Origin: DASSTY01 sp035760645
Lineage (GTDB): Bacteria > Gemmatimonadota > Gemmatimonadetes > Gemmatimonadales > GWC2-71-9
Direction: 5' to 3'
NCBI GenBank assembly: GCA_035760645.1
Contig: DASTSO010000040.1
Coordinates: 1-57,752, forward strand
DNA length: 57,752 nucleotides
Position 1 is the stretch's first letter, and each line of letters opens with the position of its first letter. Below the pieces are notes generated by a model. It saw only the letters and a list, made by a program, of their open reading frames with translations. It did no database searches and was not told the DNA's origin. Below are positions 42,387 through 49,972 of this stretch, piece by piece. Position numbers and translations under genes: made by a program.

Positions 42387-44039
42387 TCACCGCAGCGTCA
42401 CGCTGTCGCGAGCGAGCACCGTGGCGCTCGCCCCGGCCATCGCCTCGTACCAGGCGACGAACCGGTCGGTCTCCGGCGCGGGCCGGAGCCGCAGGTTCTC
42501 GGCCCAGCGGAAGCCGATCGGCTGGTACCACAGCTCCGCCGTCACGCGGAGCGGCCCGCGACCGCGGCCGGGGTCGATGCGATACCGCACGCGGTGCCCG
42601 CCGCCGGTGAACGCCGGATCGGCGAGCGCGTCGCCGACGACGGCGAAGTCGGCGTCCGCGGTCGCCTTGTCGAAGCCGCGCGGCAGGAGCCGGTTGTCCT
42701 TGAGATACCCCACGCTCGAGAGGAGCCCCGTCGTCACCCCGCCGTGCTCGTCGCGGAGGATCGGCTCGTAGATCTCCACCTGGTCGGGCCGGCTGATCTC
42801 GCGGTAATGCGGCTCGAAGCGCGTGCGGTCGTCGTCGTTGTCGTTGCCCACGATCCGGCCCGTCGGCAGCAGCGCCCCCGAGTCGAAGATCGTGGCGCCC
42901 GCCGTGTCGCGCACCGTGAGGTGGAGCCAGGCCCGGCGCGAGGGATACGCCGTGGGCAGCTTGTGGCCCGTCAGGTTGGTGACGACGACGTCCACCACGA
43001 CATCCCTCCCCGCGGACCGGCTCGGCTCGAGGCGCACCGTGGCCGCCTCGGCGAGCATCGCGTGGGTCGCGGCCACGGCGGCGTCGAGCTCCTGCGGGAG
43101 CGCCTCCACGGCGAGCTCCGCGCGGTAGCGGTTGAGCATGCCGAGGATGAAGAAGTTGCCGCCCGCGAACGTGTGCTGCCGGACGCCGCCCCGGGGATGC
43201 CCCAGCACCGCCGTGATCGGCAGGCTGTCGCCGGCCGCCGCAGCGGGCGGCATGTGGCAGTCCTGGCAGCTCCGCTCGCGGGCGAAGGCGCTGTGGCGCC
43301 ACTCGAGGTAGGGCACCTGCTCCGGGAGGGTGCCGACCGTGTCGCCGCGCGGTCCCAGAGTGGTGGTGTAGAGGGTGTGGCAGGTCGCGCAGTGCTCGGA
43401 GGCACGGATATGCTGCCCCTCGACGGGCACGAAGCCGGTGGAGGAGTGCATGATGGTCGTGTGGCCCCGGTCCACCGCATACGGCCCGAAGATCGGCGGC
43501 CGGCCGCCGGCCCCGACGGTGTCGATCGCGAAGCCGCCGGTGAAGCTCGCCCGCGTGCCGAAGCCGCGCGCCTGGATCTGGTGGCAGAGGGTGCAGGAGA
43601 CGCCGTCGGCGGCGAGGCTGTCGAGCGGGGCGTCGCCGCGCCGCTCGGGGAGATGCGCGAAGACCGCGCCCCGCCCGCCCGCCGCGCGCGCCGCGTACCG
43701 CTGCATCGGCATGTGGCAGATCGAGCACTCGTCCTCGATCGCCGCCTGGGCCGTGGGGTGGTCGAGCACCTCGCGCCGCACCGAGGCCTGCCAGTAGGGG
43801 TCGCGCGAGGAGTTGGCCATGATCGTCGGCCGCCAGGCCAGTCCGATCGAGGCGTCGCGCCCCGCGCGCGTGGTGAGGCCGTTGTGGCAGGGCATGCAGC
43901 GGTCGGCGGTGAGGAAGTGCACCGGGCCCACCGGGACGTCGCCCGCGGGCGCGGTGGCGTAGCCCACGACGCCGACCACGGCGAACGGCGCGAGGAGCGC
44001 GAGGGGCGCGAGCCGGCCTCGCCCGCTCAGTGCGCGCAT
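42387..44039 (-). CDS. Pentahaem c-type cytochrome
   Basis: The 550-residue protein has an N-terminal membrane or signal segment (LAPLALLAPFAVVGVVGYA) and five haem motifs: CMPCH, CSICH, CTLCH, CATCH and CQDCH, all in the first 300 residues. The C-terminal part (LTGHKLPTAYPSRRAWLHLTV and on) is a beta-rich domain found in many large periplasmic or surface multihaem proteins. It starts at ATG 44039, overlapping the cytochrome-barrel gene by 13 bases, so the two are made together and likely exchange electrons. Its terminal donor or acceptor is not evident. Confidence 0.9.
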   Translation of the reverse strand: MRALSGRGRLAPLALLAPFAVVGVVGYATAPAGDVPVGPVHFLTADRCMPCHNGLTTRAGRDASIGLAWRPTIMANSSRDPYWQASVRREVLDHPTAQAAIEDECSICHMPMQRYAARAAGGRGAVFAHLPERRGDAPLDSLAADGVSCTLCHQIQARGFGTRASFTGGFAIDTVGAGGRPPIFGPYAVDRGHTTIMHSSTGFVPVEGQHIRASEHCATCHTLYTTTLGPRGDTVGTLPEQVPYLEWRHSAFARERSCQDCHMPPAAAAGDSLPITAVLGHPRGGVRQHTFAGGNFFILGMLNRYRAELAVEALPQELDAAVAATHAMLAEAATVRLEPSRSAGRDVVVDVVVTNLTGHKLPTAYPSRRAWLHLTVRDTAGATIFDSGALLPTGRIVGNDNDDDRTRFEPHYREISRPDQVEIYEPILRDEHGGVTTGLLSSVGYLKDNRLLPRGFDKATADADFAVVGDALADPAFTGGGHRVRYRIDPGRGRGPLRVTAELWYQPIGFRWAENLRLRPAPETDRFVAWYEAMAGASATVLARDSVTLR

Positions 44040-45241
44040 CCCGGACACCACCCTTTCCAGCCCTCGAGGAGCGCGCCGTCGAACCAGTCCCAGAGGAGAT
44101 AGGCCACGAGCGCCGGATGCCGCTCGTCGGTGCCGGTGAGCGGCACGTCCACGCCGAGATTGAGTCGTACGTGCTGCCGTGCGCTCAGGGTGAGCTGGAA
44201 TTGGGGCACCAGGTTCCAATCGGTCGATCCGCTCGCGCCGCCGTTCCCGAACTCGTGGGTGCCGAGCACCTCGACGATCGGCGCGAAGAGCCGGGAGATC
44301 GCCCCGAACGACAGGTCCTTGCCGAGGGCGCCGCGCCAGAACAGCTCGCGCGGCGCGCGCGCGCGGTCGGCGGGCAGCCCCACGCCGCCCTGGAACTGGA
44401 ACCAGCTCCCCGCCGGCAGCAGCTGGCCCAGCAGGAGATAGCCCTCGAACACCGTGGTGCCGGTGCCGAGCCCCTTGGTCGTGTCGCCGGTGGGCAGCGC
44501 GACCTCGCCGCCCAGGCTCACGATGGTGCCGGCGGCGAGGCTGTGCAGCAGGGCGTACTTGGGCCCCAGGGCGAGGTCGCCGATGCCGGCGGTCCAGGCG
44601 CCGCCGGGCCCGCGCTGGAGCACGGAGAACGGCAGCGCCACCTCGAGCTGCGCCCGCGCGCCGAAGCGCTTCTCGTAGATCAGCGTGTTGTCCACCGTGC
44701 CCGGGCCCTGCGTGGCGACGCGGCTCGTCAGGATCGTCTCGTCCTCGGGGAAGGCCTTCTCGGTGAACTGGGTGCGCGGCAGGTTGAACTCGCCGCGGGG
44801 CCAGCTCCCGCTGCCGCAGAAGGTGCGCAGGTAGGCGAGGACGCGCCGGATCTCCTCGGGGGAGAGCGCGTCGCGGAAGGCCGGCATGATGCGGCTGAAG
44901 CCGCGCACCGGGCCGCCGTCGCGCACGATCGCCGCCCAGTCGGCGGTCTGCTCGCGGGTGGCGAAGTTGCAGTCGGTGAAGTCGGGCAGCGGGACGGCGA
45001 ACCCCACCTGCTCGGCCGGCGCACCGCTGCCGGCGGCGCCATGGCAGGCGGCGCAGGCCGCGCGATAGATCCCCTCGCCGCTCTGGTCCGGGCCCCGGGC
45101 CGGGTGCTGGGCCCCGAGCGGCCCGGCGGGTACGAGCAGGGTGAGTGCCGCCGCGGCGAGCCGCAGCCGGCCCGGCCCCGCGCGCAGCCCCGCCCGCCCG
45201 GGCGGGGCGCCCGGCGTGGCGGGTGAGGAGCGGTGCGGCAT
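44027..45241 (-). CDS. Cytochrome c domain fused to a MetA-like outer-membrane beta-barrel
   Basis: The 404-residue protein has a signal peptide (LRLAAAALTLLVPAGPLGA), a monohaem domain (CAACH, with FSRIMPAF as likely Met ligand) ending at about residue 145, and then some 250 residues of alternating hydrophobic strands (QLEVALPFSVL, GIGDLALGPKYALL, IVSLGGEVALPTGD, WFQFQGGVGLP) typical of Phenol_MetA_deg-type barrels. The polypeptide therefore places a haem at the periplasmic side of an outer-membrane barrel. The start follows GGGAGG. It heads a five-gene unit, and the pentahaem cytochrome comes next. Confidence 0.82.
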   Translation of the reverse strand: MPHRSSPATPGAPPGRAGLRAGPGRLRLAAAALTLLVPAGPLGAQHPARGPDQSGEGIYRAACAACHGAAGSGAPAEQVGFAVPLPDFTDCNFATREQTADWAAIVRDGGPVRGFSRIMPAFRDALSPEEIRRVLAYLRTFCGSGSWPRGEFNLPRTQFTEKAFPEDETILTSRVATQGPGTVDNTLIYEKRFGARAQLEVALPFSVLQRGPGGAWTAGIGDLALGPKYALLHSLAAGTIVSLGGEVALPTGDTTKGLGTGTTVFEGYLLLGQLLPAGSWFQFQGGVGLPADRARAPRELFWRGALGKDLSFGAISRLFAPIVEVLGTHEFGNGGASGSTDWNLVPQFQLTLSARQHVRLNLGVDVPLTGTDERHPALVAYLLWDWFDGALLEGWKGWCPGCAH

Positions 45242-45322
45242 CGGAGCCTCCCGGGGTGGAGGTGCTTTGGCTAGTGTAGGCCGCCCGGGAATCGCGGGCA
45301 AGCATTCGCCGGTACGGGCGAG

Positions 45323-45330
45323 TAGCTTTT
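45323..45330 (+). promoter_or_regulatory. Candidate -10 element (TAGCTTTT) of the PNPOx-UbiA gene
   Basis: TAGCTT lies only 7 bases before ATG 45336, and no ribosome site precedes the ATG. If used, the transcript would be almost leaderless. The same TAGCTT core is found in the two efflux promoters at 48752 and 51376, and resembles the TAnnTTTG -10 known in Bacteroidota. Confidence 0.35.
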
Positions 45331-45335
45331 GGCCC

Positions 45336-46931
45336 ATGAGCACACCGACACCACCGTCCCCCGCCGCTCCCACCCCGCTCGAGGAGTCCCGCCGCCGGAT
45401 CCGCGAGGCGCTGCTCGCGGCCACCCGTGTCGCCGTCGGCACCCACGCCGGCGAGGAGGTGCGGGTGCGCATGATGCACCCCGGCGCCTGGCTCCCCGAG
45501 GACCCGACGGCGCGGCCGATCGTCTATCTCGCCTCGATGAAGTCGGACCCCAAGGTGCGCGAGGTGAGCGCCCGCCCCGAGATCGCGCTCCTGTTGCACG
45601 AGTCGCCCACGGGGGAGGAGCACACGAGCTGGGAGATGGAGATCACCGGCCGCGCCGAGGTGGTGCGCGACCCCGCCGAGCGCGAGCGCGCGAAGCAGGC
45701 GACGATGCGCACCAGCTCCATCGTGCGCTACCTCGACTCGGTGGGGCAGACCGATCTCCTCGCCTTCATCCGCGTCACCCCGCGCTTCATGAAGCACCGC
45801 GTCTTCGGCGAGATCGTCGCGGGGCGGCCGCCCTCGATCCTCGAGTTCGCCGACGCCAATGCCGACCGCCCCGGCGACCTCGAGCTGCTGCGCCGGCGTC
45901 TGGGCGTCTGGAAGGAGACGGTGCGCTGGGCCTCGCTCACGGCGAGCATGGCGTCGGTCGCGGTGGGCGTCGCGGCCGCCTTCCTCGCCACCGGCGCGGT
46001 GCGCTGGGGCTGGGCGGTGCTCACGCTCGTGGCCGCCGTGGCGCTGCAAGCCTGCACCAACATCAAGAACGACCTCGACGACCAGCTCTCGGGCGCCGAC
46101 GACCTCAACCGCACCCCGATCCTGGGCCTCACCGGCGGTTCCCGCGTGCTGCAGCGCGGCCTCGCCACCCGCGCCGACCTCCTCGGCGCGATGCTCGCCT
46201 TCGGGCTCCTGAGCGCGGCGATCGGCCTCTACTTCGCGCTCGCGGGGCGGCCGGGCGTCGTCCTCTTCGGCCTCGCGGGGCTGGCGATCGGCTTCGTCTA
46301 CACCGGGCCGCCGCTCCGCCTCGCCAACCGCGGCCTCGGCGAGCTCGCCGTGGCGCTCGCCTTCGGCGTGGGGATCGTCTGCGGCACGGCCTACGTGCAG
46401 ACGGGCGCCGTGCCGCTCGTGGCGCTCGCGGCCTCGGTGCCCGTCTCGGTGCTCGTCGCGCTGATCCTCTTCATCAACGGCTTCCAGGACGCCGCGAGCG
46501 ACGAACAGGTCACCAAGCGCACCGCGGTCGTACGCCTCGGCCTCGCGCGCGCGAGCCGGGCCTATCCGTTCCTCGCGGGTCTCGCGGCGCTCGCGCTCGT
46601 GGCGTTCGTCGCGGCGGGCGTGCTCCCCGCGTACGCGCTTCTCTTCCTCGTCGGCTTCCCGCTCTTCGCCCGCGCGACCGCCGTGGTGCGGCGTAACTTC
46701 GACCGCCCGATGGAGCTCGTGCCCGCCAACGCGTACACCGTGGTCGGCCACCTCGCCAGCTCGCTCGCGCTCGCCATCGGCCTCGTCTGGGCCGGCCTCG
46801 GCGGCGGCCTGCATGCCGGCCTCCTCCTGGTCGCCGCCGCGGGCCTCGCGCTGCTGCTCTACTACAACCGCTCCATCGGCCGCCTCGCGCGGGCGTTCTA
46901 CGGCGTGCGCGACGCCGTGGCGCGGGGCTGA
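45336..46931 (+). CDS. Fusion of a PNPOx-fold flavin domain and a UbiA prenyltransferase
   Basis: The 531-residue protein joins two families. Residues about 20-190 are a PNPOx-like split barrel (TRVAVGTHAGEE, PIVYLASMKSDPKVREVS, HTSWEMEITGRAEVV). Residues about 195-531 are a UbiA-type integral membrane prenyltransferase with roughly nine helices and both acidic motifs: NDLDD (245-249) and DAASD (385-389). UbiA enzymes attach isoprenoids to aromatic rings of quinones and pigments. A flavin-type domain on the same chain may reduce the substrate or product. It is monocistronic, divergent from the cytochrome unit. Confidence 0.88.
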   Translation: MSTPTPPSPAAPTPLEESRRRIREALLAATRVAVGTHAGEEVRVRMMHPGAWLPEDPTARPIVYLASMKSDPKVREVSARPEIALLLHESPTGEEHTSWEMEITGRAEVVRDPAERERAKQATMRTSSIVRYLDSVGQTDLLAFIRVTPRFMKHRVFGEIVAGRPPSILEFADANADRPGDLELLRRRLGVWKETVRWASLTASMASVAVGVAAAFLATGAVRWGWAVLTLVAAVALQACTNIKNDLDDQLSGADDLNRTPILGLTGGSRVLQRGLATRADLLGAMLAFGLLSAAIGLYFALAGRPGVVLFGLAGLAIGFVYTGPPLRLANRGLGELAVALAFGVGIVCGTAYVQTGAVPLVALAASVPVSVLVALILFINGFQDAASDEQVTKRTAVVRLGLARASRAYPFLAGLAALALVAFVAAGVLPAYALLFLVGFPLFARATAVVRRNFDRPMELVPANAYTVVGHLASSLALAIGLVWAGLGGGLHAGLLLVAAAGLALLLYYNRSIGRLARAFYGVRDAVARG

Positions 46932-46965
46932 CTCCCCCGTCGTCGGAGCGGGCCCGCACCGCGGG

Positions 46966-47131
46966 CCACGGTCATTGCGAGCCACGGTCATTGCGAGCCC
47001 GCGCAGCGGGCGTGGCAATCCCCCCCGTAGACACACCGGAGTCCAGATGCGTCCCAGTCAGATGACGCGTCGTGGACTCCGTTCGCATGCGAGGAGATTG
47101 CTTCGGGGGCTTGCACCCCTCGCAATAACTA
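46966..47131. repeat. MITE/REP-like element between convergent genes
   Basis: The left end has CCACGGTCATTGCGAG duplicated in tandem (46966-46981, 46982-46997); the right end carries the near-complement CTCGCAATAAC (47119-47129). Inner pairs GCAATC/GATTGC (47015-47020/47096-47101) and GGAGTCCA/TGGACTCC (47038-47045/47073-47080) also match, giving a nested hairpin of about 165 bases. Repeats with GTCATTGCGAG ends and GATTGC cores are widespread in unrelated bacteria. No gene lies in 46932-47128. Confidence 0.75.
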
Positions 47132-48532
47132 CCGGGGGGCGACCCTCCCGTCCTCCCGCCCTCCCGTCCTCCCGGCGTACAGATCTTCCCGCGTGAGCGG
47201 CAGCCCCACCCGCCCGTCCGCCTCCGGCTTTGCGAGCAGCGCCTGCGCCAGCCCCATCGCCCCGCGCGCGAAGCCGTAGGCGGAGCCCGCCATGTAGAGC
47301 CGCCACACGCGATAGGTGGGCTCGCCCACCTCGGCCACCGCCTGCTCGCGTGCGGCCTCGAGCCGCCGGACCCAGCGGCGCAGCGTGAGCGCGTAGTGCT
47401 CCCGCAGCGACTCCACGTCGCACGTCTCGAAGCCCGCCCGTCCCGCTTCGCGCAGCATCGGCCCCAGCCGCGGCAGCTCCCCGTCCGGAAAGACGTAGCG
47501 GTCGATGAAGGTCCCCTCGTGCCAGAGGCGGTCGCGCCACGTCGCGCGGGCGCGCTCGCGCTGGTCCACGATGCACGTGTTCAGGAAGAGCCCGCCGGGT
47601 CGCAGCAGGCGATGGGCGTGCGCGAAGTAGGTGCCGAGCTCGCGGTGGCCGACGTGCTCGCACATCCCGATGCTCGCCAGCTTGTCGAAAACGCCGTCGC
47701 CCTCGAGCGCGCGATAGTCGCGCACCTCGATCCGGACGCGCTCGGCGAGCCCCTGCTCGGCCGCGCGTGCCCGAGCCCACTCGGCCTGGGAGGGGCTCAG
47801 CGTGACGCCGGTCGCCGTGACCCCGTAGCGCTCGGCGGCGTACAGGACGAGCCCGCCCCAGCCGCAGCCGATGTCGAGGAGCCGGTCGCCCGGCCGGAGG
47901 CGGAGCTTGCGGCAGATGAGCTCGAGCTTCGCCTCCTGCGCCGCGTCGATGTCCTCCGCGCCGGTGGGGAAGTAGGCGCAGGAGTACACCATGCGGCGGT
48001 CGAGCCAGAGGGCGTAGAACGCGTTGCCGACGTCGTAGTGCGCGCGGATCGCGGCGGCGTCGCGCCGCGGCGAGTGGAGGCGTCCGTCGCGGCCCCGGCG
48101 CGCGGGCGCGAGCCGCGGGGCGTGCGGGCCCGCGGGAGTCGCGGGGCTCGCGATCAGGAGCGGCAGCAGGTGGCGCAGCACCCCGGGCGTGGCGAGCCGC
48201 GCGCGCACCCGGTCGGCGAGGCCGGCCGCGGCCTCGAGATCGCCCTCGACGTCGACGTCGCCGCGCACGAAGGCCTCGGTGAGCGCGAGCTGCGAGGGCG
48301 GCAGGAGCATGCGGCGGAAGGCGGCCGGGTGCCGGAGGACGAGCGTGACGGCCGGCGCGGCCGCCACCAGTGCGTCGGCCGCGCCCGAGTCCCAGTACCG
48401 GATCGCGAAGTCGCGCGCCTCGGCCGGGCCGAAGAGCTGTTCGGCAATGCGGCGGGCGAGCGAAACGGCGCGCGCCTCGCGGGTCCCCGACCCGGTGGCG
48501 CGCGCCTCGGTGACAGCGGCGGAAATCGACAT
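47129..48532 (-). CDS. cfa: Cyclopropane-fatty-acyl-phospholipid synthase family methyltransferase
   Basis: The 467-residue protein has an N-terminal SCP2-like region, the AHYDVGNAFYALWLD entry, the SAM motif LLDIGCGWGGLVLYAAE, and IGMCEHVGHRELGTYF in the active site. It adds methylene from SAM to unsaturated acyl chains of membrane lipids, often in stationary phase. The start at 48532 follows GGGGGAGG. The last residues (RTGGREDGRVAPR) are encoded by a 16-bp tandem repeat and the stop codon lies in the edge of the neighbouring repeat element, so the natural tail was probably changed by that insertion. Confidence 0.93.
   Translation of the reverse strand: MSISAAVTEARATGSGTREARAVSLARRIAEQLFGPAEARDFAIRYWDSGAADALVAAAPAVTLVLRHPAAFRRMLLPPSQLALTEAFVRGDVDVEGDLEAAAGLADRVRARLATPGVLRHLLPLLIASPATPAGPHAPRLAPARRGRDGRLHSPRRDAAAIRAHYDVGNAFYALWLDRRMVYSCAYFPTGAEDIDAAQEAKLELICRKLRLRPGDRLLDIGCGWGGLVLYAAERYGVTATGVTLSPSQAEWARARAAEQGLAERVRIEVRDYRALEGDGVFDKLASIGMCEHVGHRELGTYFAHAHRLLRPGGLFLNTCIVDQRERARATWRDRLWHEGTFIDRYVFPDGELPRLGPMLREAGRAGFETCDVESLREHYALTLRRWVRRLEAAREQAVAEVGEPTYRVWRLYMAGSAYGFARGAMGLAQALLAKPEADGRVGLPLTREDLYAGRTGGREDGRVAPR
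47143..47174. repeat. Two perfect 16-bp tandem repeats in the cfa 3' end
   Basis: CCCTCCCGTCCTCCCG occurs at 47143-47158 and again at 47159-47174. Sixteen is not a multiple of three, so the duplication shifts the frame and sets the present C-terminal tail of the cfa product. Confidence 0.9.
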
Positions 48533-48606
48533 GTGGCCTCCCCCACGGGGCCGGCATCTCGCGGCCACCCCGGCCGCGCCGCGGTCCCATCCGTCCCCAC
48601 CCGTCC

Positions 48607-48634
48607 ATACTAGGGCCCGTCCCGGGCGACGCAA
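48607..48634 (-). promoter_or_regulatory. Candidate sigma70-like promoter of cfa
   Basis: On the minus strand TTGCGT (48634-48629) and TAGTAT (48612-48607) are spaced by 16 bases. The -10 ends 74 bases before the cfa ATG. Confidence 0.4.
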
Positions 48635-48651
48635 GGCGATTTCCTCTCCCG

Positions 48652-48668
48652 TTCAGGCTCCCTTCATG
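48652..48668 (+). promoter_or_regulatory. Degenerate copy of the TTCATC direct-repeat box
   Basis: TTCAGG (48652-48657) and TTCATG (48663-48668) have the same 11-base period as the two strong boxes and are followed by GGCTAACC, one base further away than the GCTAGCTT there. It lies 74 bases upstream of the box at 48726 and may be an auxiliary site or serve divergent cfa. Confidence 0.35.
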
Positions 48669-48725
48669 CCGCGGCGGCTAACCTCCGGTCGAGAGCCGCG
48701 AGCCGGCCCGCTCCGCGACGGCACG

Positions 48726-48757
48726 TTCATCGAGGATTCATCCCCGCGCGCTAGCTT
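48726..48757 (+). promoter_or_regulatory. Response-regulator box and -10 of the two-component operon
   Basis: TTCATC (48726-48731), five bases, TTCATC (48737-48742), seven bases, then GCTAGCTT (48750-48757). The module ends 29 bases before the DUF2231 ATG, after which a GGAGG site follows. The 11-base direct repeat fits an OmpR/PmrA-type dimer on one DNA face, 9 bases from the TAGCTT -10. The same module with the same spacing recurs at 51350. The rest of the 254-base gap holds no gene. Confidence 0.7.
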
Positions 48758-48786
48758 GGCGGCAACTCACTGCCCCGGAGGGCACC

Positions 48787-49290
48787 ATGAATGCCGCGCA
48801 TCTGCACCTGCTGCTCAACCACGCCCCCGTCTTCGGCGTCTTCTTCGCGCTCGTGCTGCTGGGCCTCGCCCGGCTGCGCCGGAGCGACGACCTCGCCCGC
48901 GTGGGGCTCCTGGCGCTCGTCGCTTCGGCCCTGGCCGCGCTCGCCGCGATGCTCACCGGGGATCCGGCCGAGCACGCGGTGGAGCACCTCGCCGGCGTCT
49001 CCGAGCACGCCATCCACGCGCACGAGGAGGCGGCCGAGCTCGCCGCGGTCGTCACCTACGTCGGCGGCGGCGCCGCGCTCGCGGCGCTCGCGTTCTTCCG
49101 CCGTCCCGCGCTGCGGCGCCCGCTGAGCGGGCTCGCGCTCCTGATCGCGCTCGCCGCGTTCGGGCTCATGGCCCGCACGGCGAACCTCGGCGGCCAGATC
49201 CGCCACCCCGAGATCGCCGGCCCGGCGCCCGCCGCGGCGGCCACCGCCGCCGCGGACGCCGGCCGCGGCGAGGCCGGGGACCGGGACTGA
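48787..49290 (+). CDS. DUF2231-like four-helix membrane protein
   Basis: The 167-residue protein has four membrane helices and begins MNAAHLHLLLNHAPVFG, a pattern of small membrane proteins often found near respiratory or metal genes. A His-rich loop between helices 2 and 3 (EHAVEHLAGVSEHAIHAHEEAAE) holds six His and many Glu, suited to binding a divalent metal. It leads the operon with the regulator (4-base gap) and kinase. It may modulate metal sensing or transport; that is inference. Confidence 0.75.
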   Translation: MNAAHLHLLLNHAPVFGVFFALVLLGLARLRRSDDLARVGLLALVASALAALAAMLTGDPAEHAVEHLAGVSEHAIHAHEEAAELAAVVTYVGGGAALAALAFFRRPALRRPLSGLALLIALAAFGLMARTANLGGQIRHPEIAGPAPAAAATAAADAGRGEAGDRD

Positions 49291-49294
49291 CGCG

Positions 49295-49972
49295 ATGCGC
49301 GTGCTGCTGGTCGAGGACGATCCCGTGCTCGCCGCGAGCGTCGCCGCGTTCCTGCGCGGCGAGGGGTTCGCGGTGGACGTGCAGGGCACCGGCGCGGGCG
49401 CGCTGGTCGAGGCCGCGGTGAACGCCTACGACGCGATCGTCCTCGATCTCCAGCTACCCGACCTCGACGGCGTCGAGGTCTGCCGCCGCCTGCGCGCGCG
49501 CGGCACCGGCGCGCGCATCCTCATGGCCACGGCGCGCGACGCCGTGGCCGACCGGATCGGCGGACTCGAGACCGGCGCCGACGACTACCTCGTCAAGCCC
49601 TACGCCCTCGGCGAGCTCGCCGCGCGGCTGCGCGCCCTGTTGCGCCGCCCCGCCGAGACGCTGCCGGTGACGCTGCGCGTCGCCGACCTCACGCTCGACA
49701 CCGGCACCCGCCAGGCCCGCCGCGGCGCGCGCGCGGTCGGGCTCACGACCAAGGAGTTCGCCGTGCTCGAGTACCTGATGCGCCACCCCGGCCGGGTGCT
49801 CACGCGCGAGAGCATCAGCGAGCACGCCTGGGACGAGAACTACGACCCGCTCAGCAACGTGATCGACGTCTACATCGCGCGGCTCCGGCGGAAGATCGAC
49901 CCGCCCGGCAGCCATCCGCTGCTCGAGACCGTGCGCGGCGCGGGCTACCGGCTCGGCGCCCCCGCCGCATGA
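49295..49972 (+). CDS. OmpR/PhoB-family response regulator
   Basis: The 225-residue regulator has a receiver domain with acidic pocket VEDD (7-9), phospho-Asp51 in IVLDLQLPDLDG, and the conserved Lys in DDYLVKPYAL. The C-terminal winged-helix domain carries LTTKEFAVLEYLMRHPGRV and the recognition region NVIDVYIARLRRKID, then VRGAGYRL. It overlaps the kinase gene (ATGA). It is the natural candidate to bind the TTCATC direct repeats found before its own operon and before the efflux genes. Confidence 0.96.
   Translation: MRVLLVEDDPVLAASVAAFLRGEGFAVDVQGTGAGALVEAAVNAYDAIVLDLQLPDLDGVEVCRRLRARGTGARILMATARDAVADRIGGLETGADDYLVKPYALGELAARLRALLRRPAETLPVTLRVADLTLDTGTRQARRGARAVGLTTKEFAVLEYLMRHPGRVLTRESISEHAWDENYDPLSNVIDVYIARLRRKIDPPGSHPLLETVRGAGYRLGAPAA

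Noticed and set aside
42387..47036. An apparent 1549-residue extension of the pentahaem cytochrome
   Set aside because: The added part reads through the cytochrome-barrel gene out of frame and opposite the UbiA fusion. A signal sequence begins at 44039.
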